DNA of 64,000 nucleotides from Ambrosia x helenae (taxonomy: Eukaryota; Streptophyta; Magnoliopsida; Asterales; Asteraceae), in contig CM061231.1 in NCBI GenBank assembly GCA_030844895.1, positions 29,769,149-29,833,148 on the forward strand, given 5' to 3'. Below, piece by piece: positions 35,744-47,037 of the stretch. The position numbers and the translations under genes are program-made. The stretch's first letter is position 1; every line of letters starts with the position of its first letter. The notes under the pieces are model-generated. The model was not told the origin of the DNA. It searched no databases and saw only the letters and a program-made list of their open reading frames with translations.

Positions 35744-36355
35744 ATGCATCAGTCCATTGATTGGTTTTCTTGGCTTTCAAAAACCAACCTTGAACCTTCA
35801 CTTATTTATGAATATGGTATGGCTTTCTCTCGAAACGAGCTCGATGAAGATGATATAACATACTTCAACCATGAGTTACTTCAAAGCATGGGGATCTCTA
35901 TAGCCAAACATAGGTTAGAGATACTCAAGCTTGCTAGGAAACACAAAGGGCCAAACGGTTCACAACCTGTCTCAAAGCTCATAGTCGCCATCAAGAAAAC
36001 GAAGAGCACCTTGGCTAGTTACATCCGGACATGGGTGCACAGGGATGACTCAGCTTTGGTTGTGGTTTGTAAGAATAACGGTTCAAGATGGAAAGATAAT
36101 AGGTTAAAGAGAAACAAGACATTTGTGACCTTTAAACAATCTACTCCTACTCTTTTGCTCACTAATGGCGATCATAAGTCCAATAGCATGATCAAGTTTT
36201 CCAACCCATTGGCTTACCCTTGTGATCAAGAAAAGAAAGGCCGCGGTTTTGGTGATCATGATGCAAGTTTCAATGAAGGCGATGGTTATCGGTTCAATGG
36301 TGGTGTTAAAGAGATTAAATGGGACACCATGTTTCAGAATTTGAAACCCACTTGA
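35744..36355 (+). CDS. SAM (sterile alpha motif) domain protein, 203 aa
   Basis: Single-exon gene. The ATG at 35744 is chosen because it begins the conserved part (MHQSIDWFSWLSKTNLEPSL); upstream codons in the same frame are not protein-like. Residues 5-70 form a SAM domain: WLSKTNLEPSLIYEYGMAF, then DDITYFNHELLQSMGISIAK, then HRLEILKLARKHKG. The rest is basic and polar with a Trp-containing tail (VKEIKWDTMFQNLKP). SAM domains mediate protein-protein interaction; plant members of this short type are mostly uncharacterised. No signal peptide or membrane segment. AATAAA-like sites lie near 36437. Intact, with normal plant codon use, so probably a real host gene. Confidence 0.82.
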   Translation: MHQSIDWFSWLSKTNLEPSLIYEYGMAFSRNELDEDDITYFNHELLQSMGISIAKHRLEILKLARKHKGPNGSQPVSKLIVAIKKTKSTLASYIRTWVHRDDSALVVVCKNNGSRWKDNRLKRNKTFVTFKQSTPTLLLTNGDHKSNSMIKFSNPLAYPCDQEKKGRGFGDHDASFNEGDGYRFNGGVKEIKWDTMFQNLKPT

Positions 36356-37193
36356 TCTTTTTAGCAATCATCTTCATCCGCGAGTTATGTTCATCTATTT
36401 TCGCCTCTTGTAAACGATAAAGGGTCATACTTTATGTAATAAAAATTGTATCTTGATCAAGGTTGACTGAAAATCTTTTGAGTACATGTTACGGTGAGCT
36501 AGATGTGGCCCATGGCCCACCTGGTTTACAATTTCATGGAATGTGCATTTGGGTCAAGTCAACACATGCTTTAAAATTTCTATGTTGGATTGTTTAGTTA
36601 CATTTTCGCATTTGTAATGCGATGGTCATCGGTCATAACTAACAGAAATCACACGAATAAAAAAATTATATTCGACTATGCCTCTTCAAGCATCAACAAT
36701 CAATTGTTGCACGAAAGTGTCATAATCACAAAGTTTTCGTATTTTGTGGTGTTCATGTGTGTCGAAACCCAAATTAACTCGGCCAGTTTTACCAGTTTAA
36801 TGTTTATACATTTTGATTTAGAGGTTACGGTTTGAAAACCGTTTCATTTTTTGAAAACCGTTTCATTTTTTGAAACTATAGTTTGCAGTTTGACCCAAAA
36901 TTTTCATCAAAATAGGCCAAACTACGCGTGAACACCACTCACAAGTCATAAGCACAAACAATATATGAAATCACAATCCCTGTTGCACAGGGTACTAAAC
37001 ATAAGTTCAAGAAACTCACACATTGAACACTTAAAAATAAGGTTCATGCTATATGTCAGCACCGCCAAATGTAAATAGCGGTTTGATTACACATCATCAC
37101 TACATATTAAGCTGAAGTTTGGTTAAGCTGCAACTTTCAAAATCGTGCAAACATTAACATTTTTCTTGATCAAGTCACACGAAGCCCGGATCT
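36356..37193. other. Intergenic region between convergent genes
   Basis: 3' flanks of the SAM gene (+) and the transporter gene (-). GGTTTGAAAACCGTTTCATT-type short repeats lie near 36828-36880. No gene recognised. Confidence 0.5.
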
Positions 37194-40100
37194 TCAATGA
37201 CCCGAGCTTTGTGGCAAACGAAACGAACCACCAGCATAAAGCATTTGATAAACGGGCCTAATCCTGATGGTTAATATTACGCTCAAAACTGAACTTAAAC
37301 AACACACACCTGCAAGAACAAAGAATGTGAGCCTGAAACAATCCGGGCCCATGCATGTTGACCCGCCTTGCTTAGCTTCCGCTGTATCATACACATAACC
37401 AGCAAGCATCCCAGAGAATAAAAGAGCACCAATCGGGTTTCCTAGCCCCATGAAATTGAAGATTAAACCGAAATTTTTTAACCCAAAAAGCTCGGACGAA
37501 GTTGGAATCATAACACCAAACTGAACACCGTAACAGATTCCAAGAAACGCTGTCGCAACATATAGCGTCCCATTAAGAGCTGATGCATATAAAAGATAAG
37601 TCATTACCATGATAACTTGTGTTATCGTTGTCAAAAACGTACGTGGGATTGTATTTAACCTGAAAATAAAATAAAAAAAAACATAAACTTTTAGTATCTT
37701 TATCATTAAAAGTTTCATAAAGTATGCCTTTTTGGTCATATTTAGCGGTGTAAATGATGCGCAACGGCTCGAGAGCTACTCGGGATCGGATCGGTAAAAA
37801 GCTCAAACGAGCCGAGCTGAAACACGACTCGTTTAGCTATCGAGCTCGAGCTCGACCTTTTCATACAAAGACCGTTTAGGCTTGCGAGCCTAAACGAGCC
37901 CAAACAAATTTTATATTATTATTATTATTATTTTATATATAGTACACCCACTATTTAACATTGGCGAGTCGAACTTGAGCCGAGCTTTTAGCTCCTTTTC
38001 AATTGTTCTATAATTATTTCGAGCCGAGCTCGAGCCCTTGGGTTTTACTTTCGAGCCGAGTTCGAGTTCAAAGTATAAGGCTCGAATCGAGCCGAGCTCG
38101 AGCTTCATAAAATCATGACAGGCCGAGTTCGAGCCCAGTCAGGCTCGGCTCGTTTACACCCCTAGTCATATTGATGATAAAGATTCAAGATTTTACCTTA
38201 CGAAGTATTCCGAAACAACCCCGCCTCCAAGACGACCAAGAAAGTTGCAAAAACTGAATAAACTCAACAACGTTGTAGTATCGTTGACCCCAAGCGAAAC
38301 CCCAATCTGGGCAAGATTATTAAGAACCGTAACTCCAGAACCGACGCCAAGAAAATTAATCAACCATAAAAGCCAGAAATCAGCTTTTACAATCGCTTCA
38401 CGAAAAGTAAAATCTTCACCTCTTCTAGGTCTTCTTTTCTTCTTAATTTTAACCGCTCCTTCACCAACAGCAAGAAGCACATCCACCTCTGACATGTCTT
38501 CACGATCATTCAGATTTGTAAGACTCGGTTCTGAAGTGGACTGAGTCAGCAACGGATCTGTCGCAGTCAGATTGTCTGAAGAGCCAGCTGGCCGATCAAG
38601 CTTCTTGCTAGAAGGAAATAACGTCATTTTAACAGGAATCGCAAGTGGAGCCATTAAAAGAACTACCATTATCCCGATGAACGTGTACGATAATGCATCA
38701 CTTAAAGTTAAAACTTCTTTTAGTATTGTGGTGGTTAGAAGAAAGACTGCAAGAAGCACACTAGCCCCTTGAGTGAAGAGAAAATAGGCGGTTTCTGATG
38801 GGTCGACCTCAGACGCAGGAGTACAAGGTCTAACGTAGTACATTAAAACCAAACATATGATAGGAATCCCGAGTGTAAAAAGTAGTAGTAAACTAGAAGC
38901 CGATCCTTTTAGAACCATAGTATAAACCTCAGTGAAAACCGCAGCACTTAAGCCAACATAACCTTTGAGAATACCAGCAACCGTGCCCCTACTTAGTGGG
39001 AAGTTCCTCATGTTGGTAACAAGTACGGCGGTCCCCAACCATGCACTGCTGTTAGTCGCAACAACGAGTGCAAGCCACAGCTGAAAATAAAATTAAAAAT
39101 TGCAAGATATTTAAAATCTTTGTAGTTGAAGAAACTAAACCTGTAAATGGTTATTTAGTTTTTATGATCCATTGATCCGTATCATGGTCAGATACGAAAT
39201 CAATTAATCAAGATGTTCTATGGTTTATTCAAAATAGCTTTTGCTTATAACCAAATTCAGAAATTAAGTAATGTAACATCGGGGCCCTCATACCAACCAG
39301 TATTGTCTATTTTGCCCTCAAAGAGCTCACGAATTTGATTTATTTTTGTACCGAGTGGAAACTTGGAAAAAGAGCACTCATCCTCGGATTATTGCCACCT
39401 AAGCACGCTTAACATCGGGCCCTCAAACCAACCAAAATTGTTTGTTTTACCCTCAAGTTCATCCATGGTTATGAACTTGACATCTACCTTCTCCATGACT
39501 AATGTAGATTTGTCTAGGGTGTTACAAGCTTTTGCTAAAACCGGCTAATATCATCCTAGGGGTAAGTGTGCAAATTTGAATCCATACTGAAGACTACTTG
39601 TGTCATACTAAAGATAAAAACTGAATTTAAACTGAAAATCTGAAATAAGCAAATCTAAAATTGCATACTGAAAATAACTTATTACAAAGCATAAACACTT
39701 TCTTTCATTCAAACACTCAAAAGTGTCATCTGCCTCAAACAATACAAACCAATAAAGATTGTGCATATTTTTCATTCATAAATGCAGTGTTGTAAAAGTC
39801 GGCCTAGGCGGCCACCTAGGCGCTAGTCGGAAGGCAAAATTGGAATAAGGACCTAGGCTGAGTCCTAGGCGTTTTTGGGATTAGGCGGGATTAAACGGTC
39901 CTAGGCGACCCTAGGCGCTTTTTTTTAATTCCGCAAATTTCTAATTATTATGTGTATATATCTTAACATGTTTTCAAAAAACACCTAAATCTGTGCATAT
40001 ATGTGTATCTTAACATATATATAAAATAAGTATAAAAATTCCAAAACGCCTAATTCCGCCTAGTCCCAACTAGTCCCTGGGCTAGACCCCACCGCTTGCC

Positions 40101-40697
40101 TAGCGCCTTCTACAACCTTGCATAAATGCAGTAAACACATAAAGATTAAAGACAACTACCCAATTTCTGATAATTGAATAAACCCTAAACCCATAAATAG
40201 TCACTAATAATAGCTATCAATTATCATAACCATAAACAAAGTCAAGACACACACATATTACATATTAACATCTCTAACCTCATGATTATACTCTAAAGAC
40301 AAAAAGGGCATGCAAAAAATCAAAACTTTCAAACAAAAATAATAATAAAAAAAAAAAAAAAAAAAAAACTTACAACCCAATAAGGCATATTAAGAACAGT
40401 CTGACTAACAGCAAGCCAGATGACACCATAGCCAAAAAAAGAAGCCAGAACACCAACCAAAAGAACAACCCAAGGTGGGTACTTATTAGAAGCAATCCCA
40501 GGAAGGATCCCAACATTTTCCCCCAAATCATTAGCCACACCAAGAATAGTAAGCTGCTGTTGAGACAGACCCAATACAACCTTTAAAGCATGTGAGTACA
40601 GAGGGAAAGAGTAGGCGTTTCCTGAGGCGATCAGGACCCACACAGCTGCTGCTAGTCCCACCCATGGTGGCCGGCTTCCTGCTTTTTGAGCCGGCAT
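37194..40697 (-). CDS. Nodulin-like / major facilitator superfamily transporter (NFD4-like), 557 aa
   Basis: Three exons: 40697-40374 (108 codons), 39080-38197 and 37659-37194, all with GT-AG junctions whose phases join (0, then 2). The product is about 557 residues, normal for the family. The start MPAQKAGSRPPWVGLAAAVW is the usual nodulin-like beginning, and SGNAYSFPLYSHALKVVLGL and VANDLGENVGILPGIASNKY follow. About 12 hydrophobic segments are split by a long cytosolic loop with an acidic stretch and KIKKKRRPRRGEDFTF. The C-terminal half has FGVMIPTSSELFGLKNFGLI and GNPIGALLFSGMLAGYVYD. Plant relatives are predicted membrane transporters, some linked to mitochondrial or ion functions; the substrate is not predictable here. 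Intron 1 (1293 bp) holds a MITE at 39788 and intron 2 a MITE at 37743. No stop or frameshift; likely functional. Confidence 0.9.
37743..38164. mobile_element. hAT-type MITE in the transporter gene's second intron
   Basis: Ends TAGCGGTGTAAATG and CGTTTACACCCCTA, flanked by the 8-bp TSD GTCATATT (37735-37742 and 38165-38172). The body is full of GAGCCGAGCTCGAG palindromic motifs. Same family as the MITE at 56562-60046. Confidence 0.9.
39788..40120. mobile_element. MITE in the transporter gene's first intron
   Basis: Inverted ends TGTTGTAAAAGTC and CCTTCTACAACCTTG. The 11-bp direct repeat CATAAATGCAG flanks it at 39777-39787 and 40121-40131. Inside are CCTAGGCG-type motifs. The class is uncertain because the TSD is longer than the usual 8-9 bp, perhaps by chance matches. 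Confidence 0.8.
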
Positions 40698-40973
40698 CGT
40701 TTTGAACAAGATTGTTAATGAGATTAATATTATTATTATTATTGTTAGTGTGAGTTATAAAACGGGGAAAAGGGTGGGATTTATGTGGAAAGTGTGGTCT
40801 GTGGGACAGCTGAACAAGATTGTTGTTTTGTTTTCAAGATTGTGTTTTGATGTTTGAACAAGCTCAACACTTGAACAAGATTGTTACTTTATTGTTATTG
40901 TACCTACCACTTGGCACTTTGCAATGCATTTGTTTTTCAAAACAAGGACCATTGGGAGGTACGTTTTCAAATC
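40698..40973. promoter_or_regulatory. Upstream region of the transporter gene
   Basis: 5' flank of the minus-strand transporter gene, with a short ATT run at 40727-40745. No firm core-promoter motif identified. Confidence 0.3.
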
Positions 40974-40984
40974 AATTACGGTAC

Positions 40985-41280
40985 TAATAACAAACAACCT
41001 TATGGTGGAGGCCGGAGGGGGTATGGAAGTTTAATGATAGAAGACCCATGACTGAAAGGTTATGGGTTTGATTTTTTAGAGCGCCGAGTTTTACCGATTA
41101 TTCTATTGTCATGCTTTCGGGCGGGTGGATAGGCGGGTTTTCCCCGGAACTGATGGACTTGGTGAAACCAGGAACTCCCTTACATGTCTGGCTATGCCGA
41201 GTGGAAGGGGTCCTGATTTGACTGAGAAAGGACTCCGAATGGAGTTCTTGGTGAATTTCGTTGGTCGTTCAAAAAAAAAA
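40985..41280 (+). mobile_element. SINE, about 300 bp, with 11-bp TSD
   Basis: Ends in CGTTGGTCGTTC plus an A10 tail. Target duplications AATTACGGTAC lie at 40974-40984 and 41280-41290 (the first A is shared with the tail). The head has a degenerate Pol III B box (GGGTTTGATTTTTT near 41068). No coding capacity; the open frame across it is fortuitous. Confidence 0.82.
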
Positions 41281-41318
41281 ATTACGGTACAAATACGTTG
41301 GTTGTTTACTTGTTTAAC

Positions 41319-41430
41319 CAGTGGTGAAACTTAAGCGAAATCGTATATGTAAAAAAAACTATAAGAATACTGTATAATCAGAAGTTTTGAGCGAAAATTT
41401 CGCCCCTGCCCCTATGAAGTTGCGCCACTG
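41319..41430. mobile_element. Very short hAT-like MITE, 112 bp
   Basis: Ends CAGTGGTGAAACTT and AAGTTGCGCCACTG are near-perfect inverted repeats. Flanks TGTTTAAC and AGTTTAGC match at six of eight positions, a possible aged TSD. Confidence 0.6.
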
Positions 41431-41700
41431 AGTTTAGCTTAAGATGGGAAAATAGTGAGTATGGCATGTTTTATACTTGTGGGAGAGTTTGCGGAAACGA
41501 GAAAGTCTATGTGGCTTGCGGGGCTGAGGTGAACATTGCGTCTCCTTGTGGATGAAGGTTCGCTAAGAGCGTAACGTTGCTCTCTCTCCGGGTTGTACAA
41601 AGGTAAAAAAAAGTTATTTTCTTTAGGAAAAATATTAGTGATCTTAATGTTAATGTCACTTTAATTATTCTCTTTCCCGGTTTTACAATGGCGAAAAAAA
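41431..41700. other. Non-coding spacer
   Basis: No gene or complete element recognised. Confidence 0.4.
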
Positions 41701-44203
41701 TATTTTCTTTTCGTCCTTTATTAGTGTGTGAAGGGATAAAACAGGTTGAGTTGGATGATAGTCAGATGTTGTCCTCTATGTTCACTAAACATGAGATTAG
41801 AGAGGCAGTGTTTGACTGCGGGTCTAGTAAAGCCCTGGGCCCGGACGGCTTTAATTTCAGTTTTATTAAGCGGTTTTGGGATGTTCTTGAAGAGGATTTT
41901 TTCGCATTATGGTGGAGTTTTATGATTCGGGTACAATTAATATGGGGTGTGGGTCGGCTTTTATTACTTTGATTCCCAAGGTCAACTCGCCGGTCGGTCT
42001 TAAAGACTATAGACCCATTACTCTTATTGGGGTAATTAGCAAAGTGATCTCAAAAGTCCTTGTTAATCGCCTAAAAAAGATTTTGGGCAAGTTGATTTCA
42101 GATACCCAATCCGCTTTCTTATAAGACCGTTTCATCCTCGATGGGCCCCTTGTGGTGAATGAAGTATTGGAGTGTTTGAAGAAAAGAAATAAAAAAGCTT
42201 TCTTGTTGAAGATTGATTTTGAGAAAGCTTACGACAATGTCAATTGGTTTTTTTTGATTTCATTATTGTCTCAGATGGGATTTCCCCCTATTTGGTGCAG
42301 GTGGATCAAAGGCATACTTGAGTCGGCTCGAGCTTCGGTTCTTGTCAATGGGTCTCCTACTTTCCAGTTTGCTAATGAGAAGGGTCTTTGCCAAGGTGAT
42401 CCTCTTTCCCCGTTCTTATTTTTAATTGTCATGGAGTGCCTTTCTTGGATGTTGGAGAAAGCTAAAGCTCTTGGTATACTCGGGCGATTTGGATATTACC
42501 CATCTTTTCTTTGCGGACGATGCGCTCATCATGGGTGAATGGTCACGGGAGAATGTCCAAGTTATGGCTCGTATTCTTAGAGTGTTTTATTTATGCTCCG
42601 GATTTCGTATAAATTTAAACAAGTCTAATCTTTTTGGGGTTAGTACGGATGACGGGGAAGTGGATAGCATGATGGAAGTGTTGGGATGTAAGCGTGGGTC
42701 GTTCCCTTTCGTTTATTTGGGTATTAAAGTTGGTGTTAAAATGTCGAGAATTGCTAATTGGAATTCGTTTATTGAGGTGATACGAAAGCGCCTATCCGCT
42801 TGGAAAGCTAAATTATTATCTATTGGGGGTCGTTTGGTTCTTCTTAAATCGGTGTTAGAGAATTTACCTATATATTATCTTTCTTTGTATAAAGCGCCAA
42901 AGGTGGTGATAGAAAGTATGGAGACCATCATGAGACGATTCTTATAGGCGGGGTGTAGTGAAGAGAAAAAAATCAATTGGGTTGCTTGGAATATTATCAC
43001 TTCTCCTAAGAAGGCGGGTGGCTTAGGAGTTGCTAATTTAACGGATGTGAATGATGCGTTACTTCTAAAATGGTTTTGGCGTTTTAAAAAGGGTGAGAAT
43101 AGTTTATGGAAAAAAATGGTCATTAATTGCCATGGTTCTAGTAGAACTTGGACGTTTTTACCATGCTCTCCATCGGCGAGCGGTTGTTGGAAGCATATTG
43201 TGAAAGTGGGGGAAAGAAAATTAACAAATGGTAATACGCTTGGTAGTTATTTCTTGGGGGTTCTAGGAGACGGATCAACTATAAACTTTTGGGTGGATCC
43301 GTGGCTGTCAAGTACCCCTCTTCGCATCTTGTACCCAAATCTGTTTAGACATGAGCGACACAAGTGGACTGTTGTTTCAGCTAGAATACGGGTTCGAGAT
43401 GGTGTTAAAGTGCTTTTTTGAGACTGGCGTAGGAATCCCAATTCTGTAGAAGAGCTGAATGAGCTGTTTGGTTTATTGACGGATATTTATGAGTTTGATT
43501 GGAAGGGGGAATCGATAAATGGGTATGGACTGCAGATAAGGAGGGGCTGTTCACGGTTTGCAGAGTGAAAAGGTTAATGCAAGAAGGTCAGCAACCGGTT
43601 TCGAACATCAGAATGCATTGGAAAGGTTGGAGTCCTATGAAATGCAAGATTTTGGTTTGGCGCGCCATGATAAATCGGATACCAACAAAGAAGGAGCTTC
43701 ATAAACGTGGTGTCGTTTTGCCTAATCTTTGTTGTAATCTGTGCGATGTGGAAGAGGAAACGTCGGATCATTTGTTTATTGGATGTTCGTTTGCAGCAGA
43801 GTTATGGAGCCGTTTCGAATCCTGGTGTCGTCTTCCGCCCGTTTTCGCTTTTGCTGTGCAGGATTTCCTGCAGATCAGTTCTGGGAATACGGTTTCGAAG
43901 AATAGCAGGTAAATTCTTAGGGGTTTAGTTATCACTACATTGTGGGAGATTTGGAATGAACGCAATGCAAGAATTTTCAAAGACATTCGGCGATGCCCGG
44001 TTCAAGTTTTGGAAAGCATCAAAATGACATCGTATTTCTGGTTCAAAAACAAATCTAGATTAAAAAATGTTGATTGGAATGTTTGGTATAAATTCCCTCT
44101 TGATGTGATGTAATCCGATTGTTGTAGCCCGGGGGTCCTTGCTTTGAGGACCGCTCGTGGTGTTTTTTTGAATGAAATTTACCTTTCAAAAAAAAAAAAA
44201 AAA
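41701..44203 (+). pseudogene. L1-type LINE ORF2 remnant (reverse transcriptase), 5' truncated
   Basis: Reading starts at RPLLVCEGIKQVELDD and covers the RT domain: KALGPDGFNFSFIKRFWD, AFITLIPKVNSPVGLKDYRP, LLKIDFEKAYDNVNWFFL, GLCQGDPLSPFLFLIVMECL and the catalytic FADDALIMGEW. The L1 C-terminal region (GGLGVANLTDVNDALLLKWF, VLGDGSTINFWVDPWL) and a zf-RVT zinc finger (NLCCNLCDVEEETSDHLFIG) follow. It is inactivated by TAA at 42122, a frameshift near 42480, TAG at 42945 and TGA at 43419. The endonuclease half is missing. It ends TTTACCTTTC plus poly(A) near 44190. LINE RTs copy their own RNA at nicked DNA, and 5' truncation is typical. Confidence 0.9.
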
Positions 44204-44265
44204 CTGCCTTACTTTTACAAAATAATTCTTTTTGCTCACTTGTTAGTTCTCTAAAGATTGCTTAG

Positions 44266-44555
44266 TCTGTTTGGTGTGGACTCGGGGAGGATCTCAATGA
44301 GGATGAGGTGGGCAACTCCCCTGAGGGTAACCCCCCCCCCCTCCCCCCTTGAATTTTTGCTGAACTCGGTGGAATATCACCGTTCTCCCTGACTTCTTTT
44401 TGGATTGATTTTTTTTTGTCTTTTTCCTTCGAAAAAATAATAAAAAAATGGCAGGGAAACCATTTCCCTGGTTTGAAGAAGGGGAAGAAGAAAATGACAT
44501 GGCGTTGATGTGAAGTTTGGAGGAGTTGCGAGAGGTTGTCACCACACCAAACAGC
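44266..44555. mobile_element. MITE, 290 bp
   Basis: Inverted ends TCTGTTTGGTGTGG and CCACACCAAACAGC. The 5-bp direct repeat CTTAG flanks it at 44261-44265 and 44556-44560. Internal C/T- and G/A-rich stretches, no gene. Confidence 0.7.
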
Positions 44556-44710
44556 CTTAGATCCAAATAGTCCTAACCCGAATGATTTAGTAAGCACTAT
44601 AATAAAGGAAGTGGCTTTAGGACGTGATTGGACTATGTTTCAAAGGATGATGATATTGGTAATATGTTTATTGAATTTAAATAATTTCAACTATTAGTAA
44701 TTGTCTATCA

Positions 44711-44897
44711 CTGGTCTCAACTAACGAAATATGTGTTGGCGGTCTCACATTTTAACATATTGACCACTAACGGAATATGACTAACAAAATACTAACTGAT
44801 TATATAAATGGAACAACTTTTTTTTAGTTATAGTCCGTTGGTGGCCAATATTTTAAAATGTGAGACTGCGGACACGTGTTTCGTTAGTTGAGACTAG
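44711..44897. repeat. Foldback (inverted-repeat) element
   Basis: The left arm ACTGGTCTCAACTAACGAAA...GGTCTCACATTTTA pairs with the right arm at 44852-44897 (AAAATGTGAGACTGCGGACA...GAGACTAGT), separated by about 95 bp. Transcription would give a long hairpin. Confidence 0.75.
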
Positions 44898-45177
44898 TAG
44901 TGACCTATTGATTATAGTCATGGTTATTTAAATCCAATACTTTTTAATTTTCATTACGTAATGGTTAATAATCAAAGTGAGGTTTTTGAAACCGAACATG
45001 ATGGTTAATATTCCATATGTAAGCCTGTTTCATATTATATCCACACCACAATGCAACGTGAAAACTATGGTAGAGACTATCAACTTAGAGTTACGCTATG
45101 TTCCCGAGTTTATTAACGAAAAGAAAAGAGTGAAATGAAATTTATGAGAGAAAAGAAAAAAAGGAAAAGGAAATATA
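44898..45177. other. Non-coding flank of the PIF/Harbinger copy
   Basis: GAGTTTATTAACGAAAAGAA near 45110 has a diverged inverted counterpart near 47375, so the Harbinger copy may sit inside an older repeat. Confidence 0.4.
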
Positions 45178-47037
45178 TAAGGGGGGACGGGGCGCTACCA
45201 GAAGTGGGCACGGGTACCTCACTACCAGCACGGTAACACCGCCGCCACCCGTGCTGATAGGGCTCACGTGGACCTTTTTCTAGTTCCATCTAACGGGTTG
45301 GTAGTGTGGGACGGTGCAAACTTTTAGGTAATATTTATTCCTTTTTTGACCGTTTTATGTTTGTTAAATGTGTTTGACTTTCAAACGGTCATATTTTTGT
45401 GACCGTTTTTAGCTTTAGGTTTATAAATACAATTCATTCCCACGGTTTTGAATCAAAAACATAGAAATCTTAGTCAATACTTCTAAAAAATGTCTGATAT
45501 TGACGTAGAAGATATTCAACTAATCGTTCCTCCGCTCGAGGTCCACCCGATCTTACAATCAAGCGATAGCCTTGAGTTTCTGACGGACCTTGCACGGCGG
45601 GCAGAGGAAGACACAGCAACATCTAAGAAACAATACGTGCCACGTGATCGCGAGGGAGGCAATGCACGGTTAATAAATGACTACTTTGCCGAAGTACCAA
45701 AATACACCGACGCACAGTTTAAACTACGGTATCGCATGTCGAGGCGTCTATTTCTGAAAATTGTAGCAGATGTTGAAGCAAACTTCGCATGGTTCAGAGA
45801 GAGCATGGACGGCCGGTTTAGAAAGAGTTTTACGCCCATGCAAAAAGTATCTTCAGCTGTGAAACAACTCGCAACCGGTAATCCTCCAGACGAATACGAT
45901 GAGTATTTATGTATGTCTGAGAGGACGTCATGCGAATGTTTACAATTTTTTTGCAATGTCGTCATTAAGTTATACGGGGCAGAGTATTTACGAAGACCAA
46001 CAAGCCACGACATTGCATGTTTGTATGAGGCACACGACGAAAGACATCACCTTCCCGGCATGATCGGTAGCATTGACTGCACTCATTTAGTGTGGCGAGC
46101 ATGTCCTAGGGAATTACGAGGACAGTATATGCGAGGCGATCACCAATACCCTACGATCATGCTAGAAGCTGTTGCTTCGCAAGATCTTTGGTTTTGGCAT
46201 GGATTCTTTGTCCCCCCCGGTTCACTGAACGACATAAATGTCCTCCAACAATCCCCAGTGTTTCTTACCCAACGAAACGGAACGGAACGGCGCCACAGTG
46301 TCCATTTACTTTAAATGGCCACTTATATAAACGTGGATATTATCTTACCGATGGCATATACCCAACCTTGTCAACGTTTGTCAAAGCGTTTCGATATCCC
46401 ACCAACCCTAAGGAAAAGAAATTCGTTAAGGTGCAAGAGTCGGCAAGGAAGGATGTTAAGAGAGCGTTCGGAGTATTAAAGGGGAAATGGGGAATTACCG
46501 CACGACCCTTGAGGCCCAAAACCGTTGCTAGGTGTAGCGTCATCGTCTATACGTGCATGATATTGCACAACATGATAATTAAAGACGAGGGGCGTGCGAT
46601 ATCACCGGTCCACATACACGATCTCCCAATCCAACCGTTCTTCGACGAATAAGCACTTGCGGAGTTGACAGACTCCGATACGCATTTCCGACTTCGAAAT
46701 GATCTCGTGGAACATCTAGACGGACTTGATCTACCGCATCTCGACGAGGAGGACTCCGAATAGTTTTTCTTTTATTTAGTTTATTTTTAATTTATGTGTT
46801 TTTGTATTTCTATTTTTTATTCCTTTTAATATTGTAATTTTATTTTATTTAGTTTAATAATATGTTTAATTAATATGTTAAATTAATGTTTCTTTTTAAA
46901 AAATAATAAAAAATAAAGATTTCAGTGAAGTGAATCAGTGGAGTGCTGCATACAAAAAAACTGAATCAGTGAAGTGACGTGACAGTGCAGGATTAGTTGA
47001 AATCAGTGAAGGAAAAAGATAAATCTAGTAGCACCCC
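45178..47037 (+). mobile_element. PIF/Harbinger-like DNA transposon, approximate ends
   Basis: It encloses the transposase pseudogene. The left end TAAGGGGGGACGGGGCGCTA and the reverse complement of the right end (TAAGGGGTGCTACTAGA) are alike if an 8-bp insertion is allowed. The flanking trinucleotides are TAA and TTA, not a clean 3-bp TSD, so the ends are tentative. No companion Myb-like ORF was seen. Confidence 0.4.
45490..46763 (+). pseudogene. PIF/Harbinger transposase (HARBI1/ALP1-like nuclease), frameshifted
   Basis: The ATG at 45490 (MSDIDVEDIQ) opens a frame with the family landmarks: FKLRYRMSRRLFLKIVADVE, LATGNPPDEYDEYLCMSERT, and the nuclease core with first Asp in GMIGSIDCTHLVW and second Asp in PGSLNDINVLQQSP. 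A 5-bp tandem duplication GGAAC at about 46278-46287 shifts the frame. Removing one copy continues into TAPQCPFTLNGHLYKRGYYL, then RKDVKRAFGVLKGKWGI. The third catalytic position, usually Glu in DVERAFG, is Lys here (AAG). A TAA at 46650 then interrupts the acidic tail, which otherwise runs to TAG 46761. These defects make it inactive. The normal enzyme cuts element ends at TTA/TAA targets. Confidence 0.88.

Noticed and set aside
45178..47037. A confident 3-bp TSD for the Harbinger copy
   Set aside because: The flanks are TAA and TTA, which are reverse complements rather than a direct duplication.
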